A DNA stretch of 64,000 nucleotides from contig CM043942.1 in the NCBI GenBank assembly GCA_014529385.2, positions 112,932,141 through 112,996,140 on the forward strand, read 5' to 3'. Both the position numbers and the translations under genes were made by a program. Every line of letters begins with the position of its first letter. The stretch's first letter is position 1. The notes under the pieces are model-generated. The model made no database searches. It had not been told where the DNA came from and saw only the letters and a list, made by a program, of their open reading frames with translations. Source of the DNA: Adiantum capillus-veneris (Eukaryota > Streptophyta > Polypodiopsida > Polypodiales > Pteridaceae). Positions 1 to 10,654 of this stretch are shown piece after piece.

Positions 1-141
1 AGAGGTAAACCCCTCCAACAACTACCCACTCGAACTATCTCGTTCTCTCTCGCAGCAACGACCCCAGCCACCATGCACACTTTCAAAGGAGCAGCCCTCG
101 GCATTTTGCAATTGGCCTGGTCTTCGTTGTGTGCAACACAC

Positions 142-290
142 GGAGGCACGGAGAGCTTGCAAAAATACCAAAAATAGCGTGCTACACACCATAAAACCAC
201 AGATTCACATACCTGACGCATCGCATGAGCACATAATCCACCCTATACGCGATAAGAGAAAAACAGAGCGAGAGAGAGCATGAGAGCACG
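142..290 (+). repeat. dispersed repeat next to a GA tract, inverted partner at 40.35-40.46 kb
   Basis: About 110 bp (142-252) matches the reverse complement of 40,349-40,462 with scattered substitutions; shared words include GGAGGCACG, CGTGCTAC and GAGCACATAATCCA. In both places a (GA)n/(CT)n run lies directly beside the same end, so the microsatellite belongs to the repeat. Probably the end of an LTR or a small non-coding element; family not identified. Confidence 0.6.
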
Positions 291-514
291 TCCGGTGTAC
301 ACTGGGCAACTGAACATAAATGGCCATAGCTCATAAAGATCACTTAAATAATGAAATGTCCATAAATGTGATATCCTTCCAAATAGCCCTCAGCTTTTGC
401 CACCTATAACTTGCAAGAAATAGGTCAATATTGAATAGACGGCTAGCAAGAGCTTTTGAAGCTATACTAAAAGAGAAATTGAGGTTTGAGAGCAGTGCCG
501 GCAAGCAATTGAAC

Positions 515-640
515 ATCTTTGGAGAGTTTAGGTTGCGACACGAATCTCCAATCTGAAGATCGGATTGCAATATCTTGCATCCGAAGCACAAAAGAAATAT
601 CACAAGGAAGCAAACTTGAGGATCGGACAAGGATTGCCAT
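515..640 (-). repeat. dispersed repeat fragment, inverted partner at 23.83-23.95 kb
   Basis: Read on the minus strand this stretch matches 23,840-23,935 through words such as TATTTCTTTTGTGCTTC, GCAATCCGATCTTCA and CAACCTAAACTCT. The partner sits at the broken edge of a gypsy fragment. No protein domain is visible; this is a piece of an unidentified repeat. Confidence 0.55.
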
Positions 641-1514
641 GGGAGTCATCCCTTGTAATCACTACAACTCGAAACTCGACCACTGCCAAATCCTGCAAAA
701 AGGGTAGCTACAGAATCGCCCAAGGCTGTTAACCAGCTTTTCCTTCTTGTGCACGGCTTGAATCTCTCTCTGTGCAACTCTGCAACGCTCACGTTGTGGT
801 TCTCTTTTCCTACTCGCTGCCTGCATTGTTTTAGGGCCCTTTTCAAACTTATTTTTACAAAATAAAAAGGTGTGGCTTCATTTACTCCTTATGGTCGGTC
901 GCCTAGTAACCAAGTCAAAAAAATATTACCCTCTAAGAGCAATGTCTCAAAAGCCCTTATTGAATCAAGTCCTTCGTTGGTTACAAAAAAATTTCTCCAA
1001 CCACTCAGCTCACACAATTTTTCCTCGATCACCCTCTTTAATTCTTTCGACCACCCAAATTAAATCCTTCTCCGACCGTCCACCAAGACCACAACTAAAT
1101 TTTATTGTCCGCCCAATGTCCACAATTTTGGGCCGCTCAACTTAGCCTCGACCAAGTATACGACCCTTAAAATTTTTCATCGATCAATTTCCAAAAAGTT
1201 GCCCAACTGTCCATTGAGAGAGGACATCGGATTGCTATCCAAACCCTTTAAAAATTTCCGTTAACTAAGGCTTTCATCAATCGAAAAATTTTACCAATGG
1301 CACATTACCTTGCCCCACTAGTTGGGCTGCTCAAGGATAAGGGAGTTTGGACGCCATCCAATATTCAAATTTGTCACAGAACAACTAGGTCAATCGCTCG
1401 TAAATTTCAATCTTATCTGGCGTTACACTTCCGGATCCGACGTCATCACTGATTATCGAGCTAAGTACAAATTACTTTGTTTATTTCTTTTATTTTCTCA
1501 TTATTTTGCATATC
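641..1514. other. unassigned stretch
   Basis: No domain, LTR terminus or splice-consistent exon recognised. The part around 870-1,300 is rich in CGACC/TCGACC words but not in clean tandem order. Homology to the family A LTR begins near 1,515, so whatever replaced the missing LTR start lies here. Confidence 0.3.
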
Positions 1515-1919
1515 TCGCCCATCTAGTGCCAGATCAGCCTAGCGTTTTCAGATTTCAGCCAAATCAGCCAACGTTTTTGCATTTCAGCCCTAGTCCGGCG
1601 AAGCAATTGCAGATTCAAGCCGTAGTACCGCCACAACAGCAGATCCCTAGCAGAGCATCTAGCGTTTTCAGTTTTCAGCCTTGACGTCGTCGTAGTCGAC
1701 ATCGTCATCGTCATCGCAGTTCCTATCTTCACGACGACACCTTTGTCGCCATCGTCGTAGATCCCAGACTTGACAACGACACCATCGTTGTCGTCGACAT
1801 TGTCATCATCAAGTTCACAGCATCTAGACTATTGTACCAGATTTGTGCAATCTATAGCATAGACCTCTCTCGCCATAGAGAGGGGAGCCCTTGAAGGAGG
1901 GTTTGAGAACCGTCTGGTG

Positions 1920-1924
<5 letters not shown>

Positions 1925-2018
<94 letters not shown>
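1925..2018 (+). repeat. (CT)n microsatellite
   Basis: A nearly pure CT dinucleotide run of about 90 bp at the 5' edge of a LINE fragment. The same LTR position in copies I (3' LTR) and II holds only a short CT-rich stretch, so the tract is expanded here. Confidence 0.97.
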
Positions 2019-2720
2019 GTGGCTTTCTACAGAGAGCATCTCCTCCAGCTTACGGTTGATGGTTTTGTGACGAGGCCCAGATACATCGACACCCACTTGT
2101 CTCATGGGATACGATGCGCTATCAGCCAGATACGTACATCTTCACACCAGCTACGGATCGAGACTGGGAGATACATCGGAGTACCAGCAGAGGCTAGGAC
2201 ATGCCCCCTATGTGACATCGAGCCTGAGACAGAGTTGCACTACACATGCCACTGCCCCGTCTACTACGAGATACGAGGCCGCTTCCATTGCTAGTTCAGA
2301 GAGGGCTTTGGACCATTCTCCAGAGTCATGCAGACACACTACAGACACACTGATCGACCAAGCGACTGAGCTGGAAAGATCCAGACGCCCACGACTGCGG
2401 AGGACTACACAGCATCGGCGGAGACTGCATCAGAGGATTCGGATCACTTTGGCTCGACATGCACGACGCCCGGTCAGACTGCTGACCATGGAGGAGATTG
2501 ATGAGATCCGCCAACGACCGATGTTGAATCTCTTGTGATCTAGCTATCCCAGCTAGCTGCTTAGTTCACACCTAGTAGTTTAGGATTCCATAGTATTTTA
2601 TTGTGACATTTGTCATTTCATTTTTGTCATACTCTGACTTTGTATCAGATCCACCACATTGTAACTTTCTGGTCTCATAGGTCACTTTGGCCTTTTGAAT
2701 ACGTTAATATAACATTCATT
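2019..2720 (+). mobile_element. LINE-IV: 3'-end fragment of a LINE inserted in a CT tract
   Basis: The 700 bp between two CT-rich runs are absent from the corresponding position of the other family A LTRs. They contain the C-terminal Cys/His region of a LINE ORF2 (2,030-2,294) followed by a 3' untranslated part to about 2,720 with no poly(A) tail; the sequence runs straight into CT repeats. It is 5'-truncated. Its zinc-finger region resembles the tail of LINE-II (28.08-28.23 kb), suggesting one clade. Confidence 0.7.
2030..2538 (+). pseudogene. LINE ORF2 C-terminal zinc-finger remnant
   Basis: The frame ending at 2,294 reads a segment with HQLRIETGR, then C-x2-C (CPLC), ETELHY and HCPVYYEIR. 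This pattern is typical of the Cys/His (zf-RVT-like) domain after the reverse transcriptase of plant LINEs. A stop (TAG) at 2,292-2,294 is followed in the same frame by FREGFGPFSRVM, which looks like continuing ORF2 sequence, so the stop is probably a lesion. Reverse transcriptase and endonuclease are absent. The domain call is secure; the clade is not. Confidence 0.65.
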
Positions 2721-2887
2721 TCTCTCTCTCTCTTTCTCAGCACTTTCATTCACAGTAGCATTCACTTTGTTTGTGATCATTGCACTTGCACTCTCTCTCT
2801 AAGAAGAACGGAAGGCTCTCCCTTCCGTAAGTAAAAGGAACCCTTGAGCACAGTTCAGAGCACTCATCCTGAGCACTATCAACATTC

Positions 2888-3122
2888 AAAGCTCTTTGGC
2901 GTTGTTCTGTATCACTCAAGAAAAGAACCACGGAAAGTTTTTTACTTGTTGCGGTCGCACGTAACCCAAGTTCACTTGGGCGTGTCGATTCCTAATCTTG
3001 TTTTTGAAGAGTGGCAGGTAACCCAAGAAAGAAGGGCTTGTTCAGCCTCCTTGTTTCTCTTTTCACTCATTGAGAGTGGACCGAGCACTTAGCGGCCGGC
3101 CAATCGACGTGAGGTGGGAAAA
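2888..3122 (+). other. family A copy I leader before the solo LTR
   Basis: Matches the reverse complement of the leaders of copies II (22,390-22,600) and III (34,270-34,480), sharing GTCGCACGTAACCCAAG and the CATTGAGAG and GACGTGAGGTGGGAAAA words. Non-coding. Confidence 0.7.
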
Positions 3123-3920
3123 TGTAACAAACTGTTGACGTGTCAAAGCCCTGAAGAAGGGAGCCAACTTGCAGATGTCGGCTGAGGGGCCTAAACCCTA
3201 AGAAGAACAAGTAACAGAAGAAGTGATGACGTGGTTGCCCGAGAGCAAAAACCCTAACCCTAATTTCTGCCAAAAACCCTAACTGCTGAAACCCTAATTC
3301 AGAAAACCCTAACCCTAAAACCTGCAAACCCTAATTTCTGCCAAAAACTCTAACTGCTGAAACCCTAATTCTGGAAACCCTAACCCTAAAACCTGCAAAC
3401 CCTAATTCTGCTGTGCCAGAAACCCTAAAACTGCAGAAACCCTAACCCTAACCCTAAGGGCAGATTTTTGCGTTTTGCGCTGGCTGATGACGTGGCAGGC
3501 TGTACGGATTTCAATGATTTACGCTTGCAGCTTTTGGGATTGCTTTTTGGACTAGAAGCTTTTGAGTTTGAAAGCTCTTCATGTAAACTGCTTTTTGGAC
3601 CAGAAGCTTGAGTTTGAAAGCTTTTCATGTAAACTGCTTTTTAGGCCAAGGGCCTTTAAATATGAGGCTAGGGCTCATTCTCTGGCATGCTTCCTAAAGA
3701 AGGTGCAGAGTCTGGAGTACCGGCTTGTACTGTGTTCATGCAATATAAAGAAATACCGAAAGGGGCGCCAAGGTTTGGGGCCAATACTCTCTGGGGTGGA
3801 ATTCCGCCACTCCGTGTCGCGTGTCGTCTCTCTCTCCATTTCAGTTCAGTTGTTATTTGAAGTGCTTAAAGTTGTTCAGTCTGTTCTTTTCTATTGGTAC
3901 GTGGTGCCCGCCTTGTGACA
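3123..3920 (+). mobile_element. solo LTR of family S, copy 1 (TSD GAAAA)
   Basis: Starts TGTAACAAACTG, ends TTGTGACA, and is flanked by GAAAA at 3,118-3,122 and 3,921-3,925. The uninterrupted target GAGGTGGGAAAAAGCAAC is preserved in copies II and III of the host element. No internal region or second LTR is present, so it is a solo LTR left by LTR-LTR recombination. It carries the same AAAGAAATACCGAAAGG word as the solo LTRs at 32,641 and 42,058. At 798 bp it is the longest of the three, because of a CCCTAA-rich array and a duplicated block of about 60 bp at 3,541-3,640. Confidence 0.9.
3245..3457 (+). repeat. telomere-like CCCTAA array inside an LTR
   Basis: More than a dozen CCCTAA hexamers, singly or in runs of two or three, alternate with TTTCTGCC and CTGCTGAA spacers, giving a higher-order repeat of roughly 80-90 bp. 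The related solo LTR at 32,850-32,945 has the reverse-complement form (TTAGGGTTT). The array lies inside LTR boundaries defined by a TSD, so it is part of a retroelement and not a chromosome end. Confidence 0.85.
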
Positions 3921-4092
3921 GAAAAAGCAACTTTGGTGTCAGCACAAGGCCGCTAAGGGGTGCGCCCGCAAGGAAGAGTCGAGCTCGGGTAGGAGAAAAG
4001 CCTTCTCAAACACCGATTGCAAGCGAAGAACTCAAGTCTTCCAAGAACCCAAGTACACAAGATCTCAGTGTATGGTTATCACCCGAAGCGGA

Positions 4093-5145
4093 ATGGATAC
4101 TTTACGTGAAGGTGGTGAGAGTAGAGTTAGAGAATAAGAATTTTATACACCATGAGGATTGTTCCTCGATCCTCCCCCATTCCCATCTATGCCACGGATT
4201 GCACCAAAACCTATGGAGTCTTTGATCAAGTCGATGATGGAGATGATGCTACAACAGGAGGTGCAACGTGTTGCCTTAGAAGAAAGAAACGCAGCCATGG
4301 AGCGTGAGCGTGAGCAAGCGCGCTTGGCGACCGAAGAACAAAAGGCGACTATGGAGCTTGAGCGCGAGCAAGCGGGCGATGCTCAACGAATAGCGGCCTA
4401 AGAAAAGCGAGCGGCTATGGAGTTAGAGTGTGAGCCACAGAGAGACCAAGGCATGCAAGAGTTGGTCCTACAGGTACTCACATCGAAATCCGAGCCAATC
4501 AAGGACGTTGGCACTTCATCAGGTAACACAGGTAGAGATGCAGATTCCAACAACCCAGTCACTGAGAAGCTGACGTTCAGTAAGTATGATGGTAAGATGG
4601 ATGCTAATGTTATTCATTCTTGGTTGCATCAATTTAATGCTTCCTTTGCGACAACTAAGAAAACAGGGAATAGTAAAGTTTTGACGGCAGCCATGTATCT
4701 TGCCGGTGATGCCAAAAATTGGTATCAAGCGTGGCAAGAGGCACAGTTGACCGCGCACCTAGAGGAAGCCGAGGAAGGCGTGCCTCTTTCTTTCAATTGG
4801 GCCGACTTCCAAGACAAGCTCAAGGCGCAGTTTATGCCACCTCAATACCTAGCGCGGTTGAAAGAAGATTGGCGCAATCTTAAGCAAAATGGTATACCAG
4901 TTATGTCTTTTCCTAACCGTGTTTTGCAGCTCAGCACCTAATTACGCAAATCGGATGAAGAGCGCAAAGAGGCATTCCTTTTTGGATCGGGCGAGTATAT
5001 CAAGTTTGATGTCGAAGTCCTCGACCCAATAGATCTCAACAAGGCGGTAGCGATTGCTCTCGCACAGGAGATGAAGCACAATAAAGGTAAGCCTAAGGAG
5101 AACAAGTCTTCTCACAGTACCACTCAGAATTCTCAAAACCAGTAG
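4093..5145 (+). pseudogene. gag of family A copy I, with stop codons
   Basis: The ATG at 4,093 (MDTL) matches the start in copies II and III. In one frame the region encodes a short leader, a charged coiled coil rich in Glu/Arg (about 4,230-4,450, EREREQ repeats), and a retrotransposon gag capsid-type domain (about 4,560-4,940, with KYDGKMDANVIHSWLHQF, AMYLAGDAKNWYQAW and LKAQFMP). In-frame stops fall in the leader, at 4,399-4,401, at 4,939-4,941 and at 5,143. The family role is virus-like particle assembly and RNA packaging. The frame beyond 4,941 still reads like gag (LRKSDEERKEAFLFGSG), so the stops are late lesions. Copies II and III lack the capsid part entirely. Confidence 0.8.
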
Positions 5146-5258
5146 AATGTAAGAACAACGGTAATTCTCCTAATCAATCTTCCTCTATTTCTCAAGCACA
5201 GAATTCTCACAATGAATCTAAGGGAAAAGGAAAAGCTAAAAGTCAAGAAAACTCTGAG

Positions 5259-5850
5259 TTGACGCTTGATGAAAAATCTGCTGAAGGAATTTTAGGAGGT
5301 TTGTTAACTCTTGAAGAACGAGCCGAATATGCACGAGACAAAAGATATTTTGAATGTCACACTAAAGGTCATATGAAAAGAGATTGTCCTAAGAAAGCAT
5401 CTAACGAACCTAAAGAACCCAAAGAACCAACAGCTACCACAAGCACTTTAGTGAACCACACTGATTCTCCACATGTCTCTGACACACACATTGATGAGGC
5501 TCTCTTTAAATGTTATGGTCATGGTCATGTGAAAAGTCAGTGTTTTGTCATATTGTTTGACTCAGGCAGTATGTATGATGTGATTAGTGACTCTCTTGTA
5601 GAAAGAGTCCGCTTGGAGGTTAGCCAGACAACTCTTCTCAAGGTGTCGGGCTTCGCTCCCAGTATGAACTCTCTCATTACACAAGAGTGCCTTGCTGTGT
5701 TATTCGCTGTTCAGCAAGCTTCCTGCCGTAGAAGATTTCTTGTGTCTCCTCTCTTGAACGTGAGATGATTTTCGGCATTCGCTCGTTGGTTTCGTGAACA
5801 TAACCCTCTCATTGATTGGGTAGACAATACGCTCACTCTAAATGCCAAAA
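5259..5850 (+). pseudogene. nucleocapsid zinc knuckle and aspartic protease remnant
   Basis: The frame from 5,259 reads a CCHC-like knuckle in which the first Cys is Tyr (YFECHTKGHMKRDC), a second Cys/His cluster (CYGHGHVKSQC), then the protease active-site region ILFDSGSMYDVIS (D-S-G triad). After the stop at 5,768 another frame continues with HNPLIDWVDNTLTLN, the usual Ty3/gypsy segment between protease and reverse transcriptase. No RT follows; the next recognisable sequence is the Asp-rich 3' segment. The missing Cys and the frame break mean it is not functional. Confidence is high for protease, moderate for knuckle details. Confidence 0.7.
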
Positions 5851-5861
5851 GTGACTCTCCC

Positions 5862-6141
5862 ATGATCATTCGTGGTGAGGAGGGTCTTCAGTCTTTACCT
5901 CTCGTTTCTCATGTGCATGCAAAGCTTGAAAAGAAACATGAGAAGGAGACTCTCTCAGTTCTTTCTTCTTCGACGCACGACACACATTTTTTGCACGACA
6001 GAGATGCGATTGTTCGCAAGGATGATGATTTGAATGATGATGTTTCTAGTGAAGCTAACCTCATTGCAATTACGATCAGTCATGCAAGACCGATCTTGAC
6101 TCTTGAGTCAAGGTCCAAAGAACCCATTACGGAAGTATTGT
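5862..6141 (+). pseudogene. 3' reading frame of family A (Asp-rich tail), cut by LINE-I
   Basis: Encodes LEKKHEKETLSVL and a shortened Asp-rich part, then LTLESRSKEPITEVLCVRMII, where LINE-I interrupts. Copies II (21,300-21,775) and III (33,260-33,640) have the same words with a much longer His/Asp repeat. The frame can be followed across the LINE (KHALFKFLIHDGF after 12,972). No known domain recognised; it stands where RT, RNaseH and integrase would be expected. Confidence 0.5.
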
Positions 6142-6303
6142 GTGTTCGCATGATTATTATTTTTTTTCCCAAGAAAAAGATCCTTCTATTAGTTAATGAA
6201 AACTGCCCATAGGGCTACATCCACCTCTGCAAGAGAGGGCTACAACACGCATAATGGGAAGACTCTCCCAATGAAAAAACAGCATATATACAATGGGGCT
6301 AAA

Positions 6304-9300
6304 TCAAGAAATGGGAGGAGGGAAGAGCCACACAGGTGGACAGTAGTGCCATCTGAGCACCCCCTGGACCATGGTGTAGAAAGGCCGAGGGCGCCAGAGT
6401 CGAAGGAAAGCCTCGCGGCGCTCCCGCCTGCGGTCGGAGCTGCCCTGTAGTCCCTCAAGCTGTCCTCTGAGAGTATGGATCAGCTCTAGCCAAAAGTCAC
6501 GAACAGTCTCTGCTGGTGGCACAGGGCAAGCCTCAAAGATGCGGAAACAACGGGCCCGCCAGATGAACCAAAGAGCTAGGCCGCTGATGAGCTCCCAGCA
6601 CTCCTCTCTCTCACTGCACCACTCCTGTGGAGTAAGGTCTGTAGCAGGCTGGAGTGCAGGTCGCCCCCCCTGTATCACTATCATCCTGCTGGTGGAAGAT
6701 AGCTCAAACTGTAGTGCCGGGCCCGTGAGGGTGGACCAAGCCGCTGCCCCCCAAGTGTACTGTCGAGCCGCGGAGAGGGTAGGGATCAGCCGAAGAACTC
6801 GTAGCCACACCTGTTGGGCCGAAGGACAGTCCCAAAGACAGTGTCGCTGACTCTCCACCAACTGGTCACAGGCTGTACATGCGGCCGAGAGACCACTATG
6901 CACAAGCCAGCTCCCTACTGCTGTGGCTCTGTGTGCAACCAACCACTGGAACAAAGTGACGCGCCTTGACTGTCTGGAGTCCCACAGCCTCTGCCAAAAA
7001 GCTGCCAAGAACTCAACTGTGAGACCCTCCTCCTGCCAATGACGTGCTGCAGCGGGGCGGGCCTCTCTTTGCGCTGCAAGTATATGACGTCCAAGCCGAA
7101 CAGTGTACTGGAAGAAAGGGACTCCTCGGCGGTCTGCAGAAGAGAAGGGGTCCCTCCATAGCCACTCACCAGGATCCCACTGTACTCGTGCCAGTGGACA
7201 ACACTCCCAAGCCCATAGCCTCCAATGTCCCGTCTCGAGAGCTGTTGGGTCAGGGTCTACGACGCAAGTCCTCTCACAGATGCCCACAACTCGGATCCTC
7301 TGGAAACAGCACTCTGCTACCTACGGGGCCTCTACTGTAACTCGCTATAAACGTCCCCCACCCTGAAGCTCAAAGAACAGGGCTGGGACAGTCTCTGAAC
7401 AAGCCCTGACTGAGATGAGAACCTCCAGTCGTGTGAAGGCTCCCATCCATCGGGGTGCTACTGGCTCGAGAGGCGTGAGCCACTCAGCTGGACTGACTCT
7501 GAGATGTCCCGACACATGCTCTGAACCCCTCTCATGCCCTGTAGCTGGACACCCTGCACCTCCTCTGACAAACCTGTGAACTCTAGCCAGTCACCTAGAG
7601 AGCGCGCTGGACCTGCTGCCATGGGACCCCATGAAACATGAGGCCTACTCCCAACCAAGTGGCCTCTCTGAGTGCTAACCATGGGGTTCCAGACGAGGGG
7701 CTGTCGTAGGCGCTCCTCCGTGCATGTCGGTTGTCTCTGCTCTAGGCCACGCCGTAAGAGCTCCCAAGAGCGAAGCAAACTCATAGCGAATCGGTCCTCC
7801 AGTCTCCTGCTCAAACCAACTCGGCGTAACTCTGTAAAGATCCATCTGGTCGAAGTTTGCCAAGGGCCTCCTGACTGAGGCACCCTGGCACGAAGCCTCT
7901 GCAGCAAGAACTCTTTCCAGGGCTCCTCGCCTGGAAGAAGTCCTCTAACGACGAACTTCCCAAGAAGGGCTCTACTCTGCTGTGCTGGATCAATGATCCC
8001 AAGCCCTCCCTGAGAACAAGGAAGTGTGATGACCGACCAAGCCACCTTGGCTCGGGCAACCTGAGTGTCGCGACCTGACCAAAGGAAGTTCCTGATCAGC
8101 CTCTCTACCTGGCTGATACAAGAACTCGAGAAGATCTAGCAAGAAGTGATGTACCACATAGTTGCCAACAACACCTGGTTGGCAACTACTACTCTACCAA
8201 CCAGCGAAAGTCATGCTGAACTCCAGTGTAACAGCTTTCTCCTGATGGACAGGAGAAGAGGAGCAATCTGTTGCTCGGGGGACAAATCCAAACCAACCTG
8301 ACAACCCAAGTATCGAACTGCAGTCCCTGGGGGAATCCACCTGAAACCCTCTCCTGGCATCCACTCTGGCACAGGAGCACTGCCAACCGAGAAAGCCACT
8401 GTCTCTCTCCAGTTGATCAATGCGCCCGATGCACAGCAGAAGGTCTCAAGAGCCTGCCCACACCTGTGTAAATTGGCCTCCTGGCCCTCTAAGTACAAGG
8501 CTGAGTCGTCCGCAAACTCAGCGTCCAGAAGCTCATCTCCCCGTATCGGGAGTGCTAAGCCCCTCAAACCAACCTGCTGTGACACCAAAAATCTGCTCAT
8601 CGCCTCCGCATAGAACAGAAAGAGAAAGGGGGCAAGAGAACAACCCTGTCTGACCGATCGTGTGAGCATGAAGCGCTCACCTCTACCTCCTGCCAAAAGC
8701 ACCTGACTGTGAGCCTGTCTGTACAAAGCTGACACCCCTCTCATCCAAGCATCTGAAAAGCCCATCCTGCGAAGCGTGCCCTCTAGAAAGTCCCAGTCAA
8801 CCCTGTCGTATGCCTTCTCAAAATCGAGAAGAAGAATCACAAGGTCCTCCCCACGGAGACGTGCCAAGGCAGAAGCCTCCCTGAAAGTGAAGATGTTGTC
8901 AAGGATACTGCGTTCCTTGACAAAACCTGTCTGAGTCCCATGTATAAGGCTCTCCAAAAGTGGCTGAATCCTCAAACTCAGAGCCTTGGCAAGAATTTTG
9001 TAGGCTGAGTTGAGGATGGTGATGGGGCGCCACTGTCGAATCTCATCCAAGGAGCCACCCTCCTTTGGAATGAGGTAAATCAGGCTCTCACTCATGCTAT
9101 CCGGCATCACTCCTGTGTGCAGAATGTACTGAAAGGCACTACAAAGATCTGGGTCAAGCAAGTCCCAGTACTCCAAGAAGAAGCTGGGAGTCAGCCCATC
9201 CTCACCTGGACAGCTACCACGAGAAAGGGCCCTAAGAGCCGTGTGCAGCTCCTCAAGCTGAAGAGGTATCTCCAGCCTCTGGCGCATCTCCTCAGTCACA

Positions 9301-10654
9301 AGACAAGGCATCTGCGCCCAAACCTGCTCCTTGTATGCATCCTGTCTCTCTGACTGGGGCTCAGCCGTCAGTAGCTCATGGTAAAAGTAAGTAGCAATTG
9401 CACGCATATCCTCAGGCTCACAAGCAACTGACCCATCGGATCTCCTCAGCTGAGTGACCTTGGCATGCGAGTGTCGAGGTCCTGCTGTCTCAAAAAAGGC
9501 ACCTGTCACTCTGTCACCTACCTGAGTCCACTGAGATGCCTGTCGGTGAAAGGCAAACTCATGGCGCCTCTCCTCTGTGCAAGCAAGCTCCTGTCGAGCC
9601 TGCTGTAACTGCTCCTCCAGCCATGGACTGTCTGGATGTTGCTCCTGCATCCTCTGTAGTGAAGCAATGCCTCGTTTGAGACGCTGCTCCTCCTCTCTCG
9701 CTGCGGCCCGTCGAGCCAAAGACTCCTGGAGAAAAAATTGGCTAAGCTGAGCTAGGCCTAAGGCCACTCTGTCTGCCGGTAGAGCCTGGCTGTCCATGCC
9801 CTCTATCCAAAGAGCCTCTACCCTCTCTCTGAGTGCTGTGTCCAACAAGACCCGCTCTGGGATGCGAAGCATCGTGCTCCCACTCCTCTGCCTGTCTGCC
9901 ACTGTGAGGATCACTGGTGCATGGTCCGAGAAGGATGTCCCTGCCAGGATGCCCACTGATCCCCCCAAGTCACTGAAGTGGTCACTAGTGTAGAAGCGAT
10001 CTATTCGCGATAGATTCACTCCTCCCACTCTGCGGTCTGATCTAGAGAAGGCAAGACTCTCTGGAGGCCTCACAAAGCCAGAATCCTGCCATGTATCCGA
10101 GACCCTCAAGGTCATACACAACCTCTCCCAAGTTGCTAACTCGACTCCATGCACAGTAGCATGGCTGTCTCCGATCCTGTTAGAAGGGTCCTCCAACATG
10201 TTGAAGTCCCCTCCTACACACCAATGGTCAACCTGTGGCAAAGACTCAACAATCTGTGACAAAACTCTGCACGAGCACTCGCCACATTGGGCGCATAGAT
10301 GTTCAGGAAGCCCACAAGGCCACCCTGAACCTGTAAAGCAATCCACTGAGCCCTGCCTGGCACAATAATCCCTCTGCCCACAATGGCCTGCTGTAATGAG
10401 TCCGCAATAGTCATACATACCCCACCCTGGATGCCTCCAGGTCCAAAAGCAACTGACCAAAAGGTATCATAACGTCCACGCAAAATCTGACCACAGCGCC
10501 GAATGCGGCTCTCAGACAAATGGTGCTCCTGAAGCATAAGGAGATCAATCTCTCCTCCCACAAGGCAACGCTGAAGCTCCTGCCGCAATCGGCCCCGCTG
10601 TCGCTGAAAATGGGGCCCACCTAATCCCTGCACGTTCCATGAGACGATCCTCAT
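6304..10654 (-). pseudogene. LINE-I ORF2: endonuclease and reverse transcriptase, frameshifted
   Basis: Starts with MRIVSWNVQGLGGP. Endonuclease motifs are NVQG (N-term), LQEHHLSES (Glu), GGDFNMLED and SDHAPVIL. RT motifs follow: LDFEKAYDRVDW (motif A), VRQGCSLAPFLF (motif B) and AEFADDSALYLEG (catalytic FADD). The C-terminal part has a Cys/His cluster (CTACDQLVESQRHCLWDC) near 6,830-6,880. The function in this family is target nicking and target-primed reverse transcription. The reading frame is broken near 10,260 in the endonuclease, near 8,211 after the palm, and near 7,290-7,460. The 741-codon frame through endonuclease end and RT is otherwise open, so decay is limited. The start codon overlaps the ORF1 stop as ATGA. 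Confidence 0.9.

Larger units (their letters stand above)
1515..2887 (+). repeat. 5' LTR of family A copy I, truncated and interrupted
   Basis: 1,515-1,925 parallels 14,240-14,880 of the 3' LTR, including repeated AGCGTTTT words and the GTCGTC-rich block. After the inserted CT tract and LINE fragment, 2,721-2,887 again parallels the LTR end. The expected end (TTCCGCTGCACCTTACA, as in copy II) and the primer site after it are missing: sequence jumps from AACATTC directly to AAAGCTCTTTGG. Confidence 0.8.

Noticed and set aside
1917-2105. Ser-Leu and Arg-Glu dipeptide-repeat frames over CT/GA tracts (also 40,244-40,462 and 44,949-45,134)
   Set aside because: They are microsatellites read as protein; no codon evidence beyond the dinucleotide repeat.
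3245-3457. True chromosome end or interstitial telomere
   Set aside because: The hexamers are split by constant non-telomeric spacers and lie within an LTR bounded by a GAAAA duplication.
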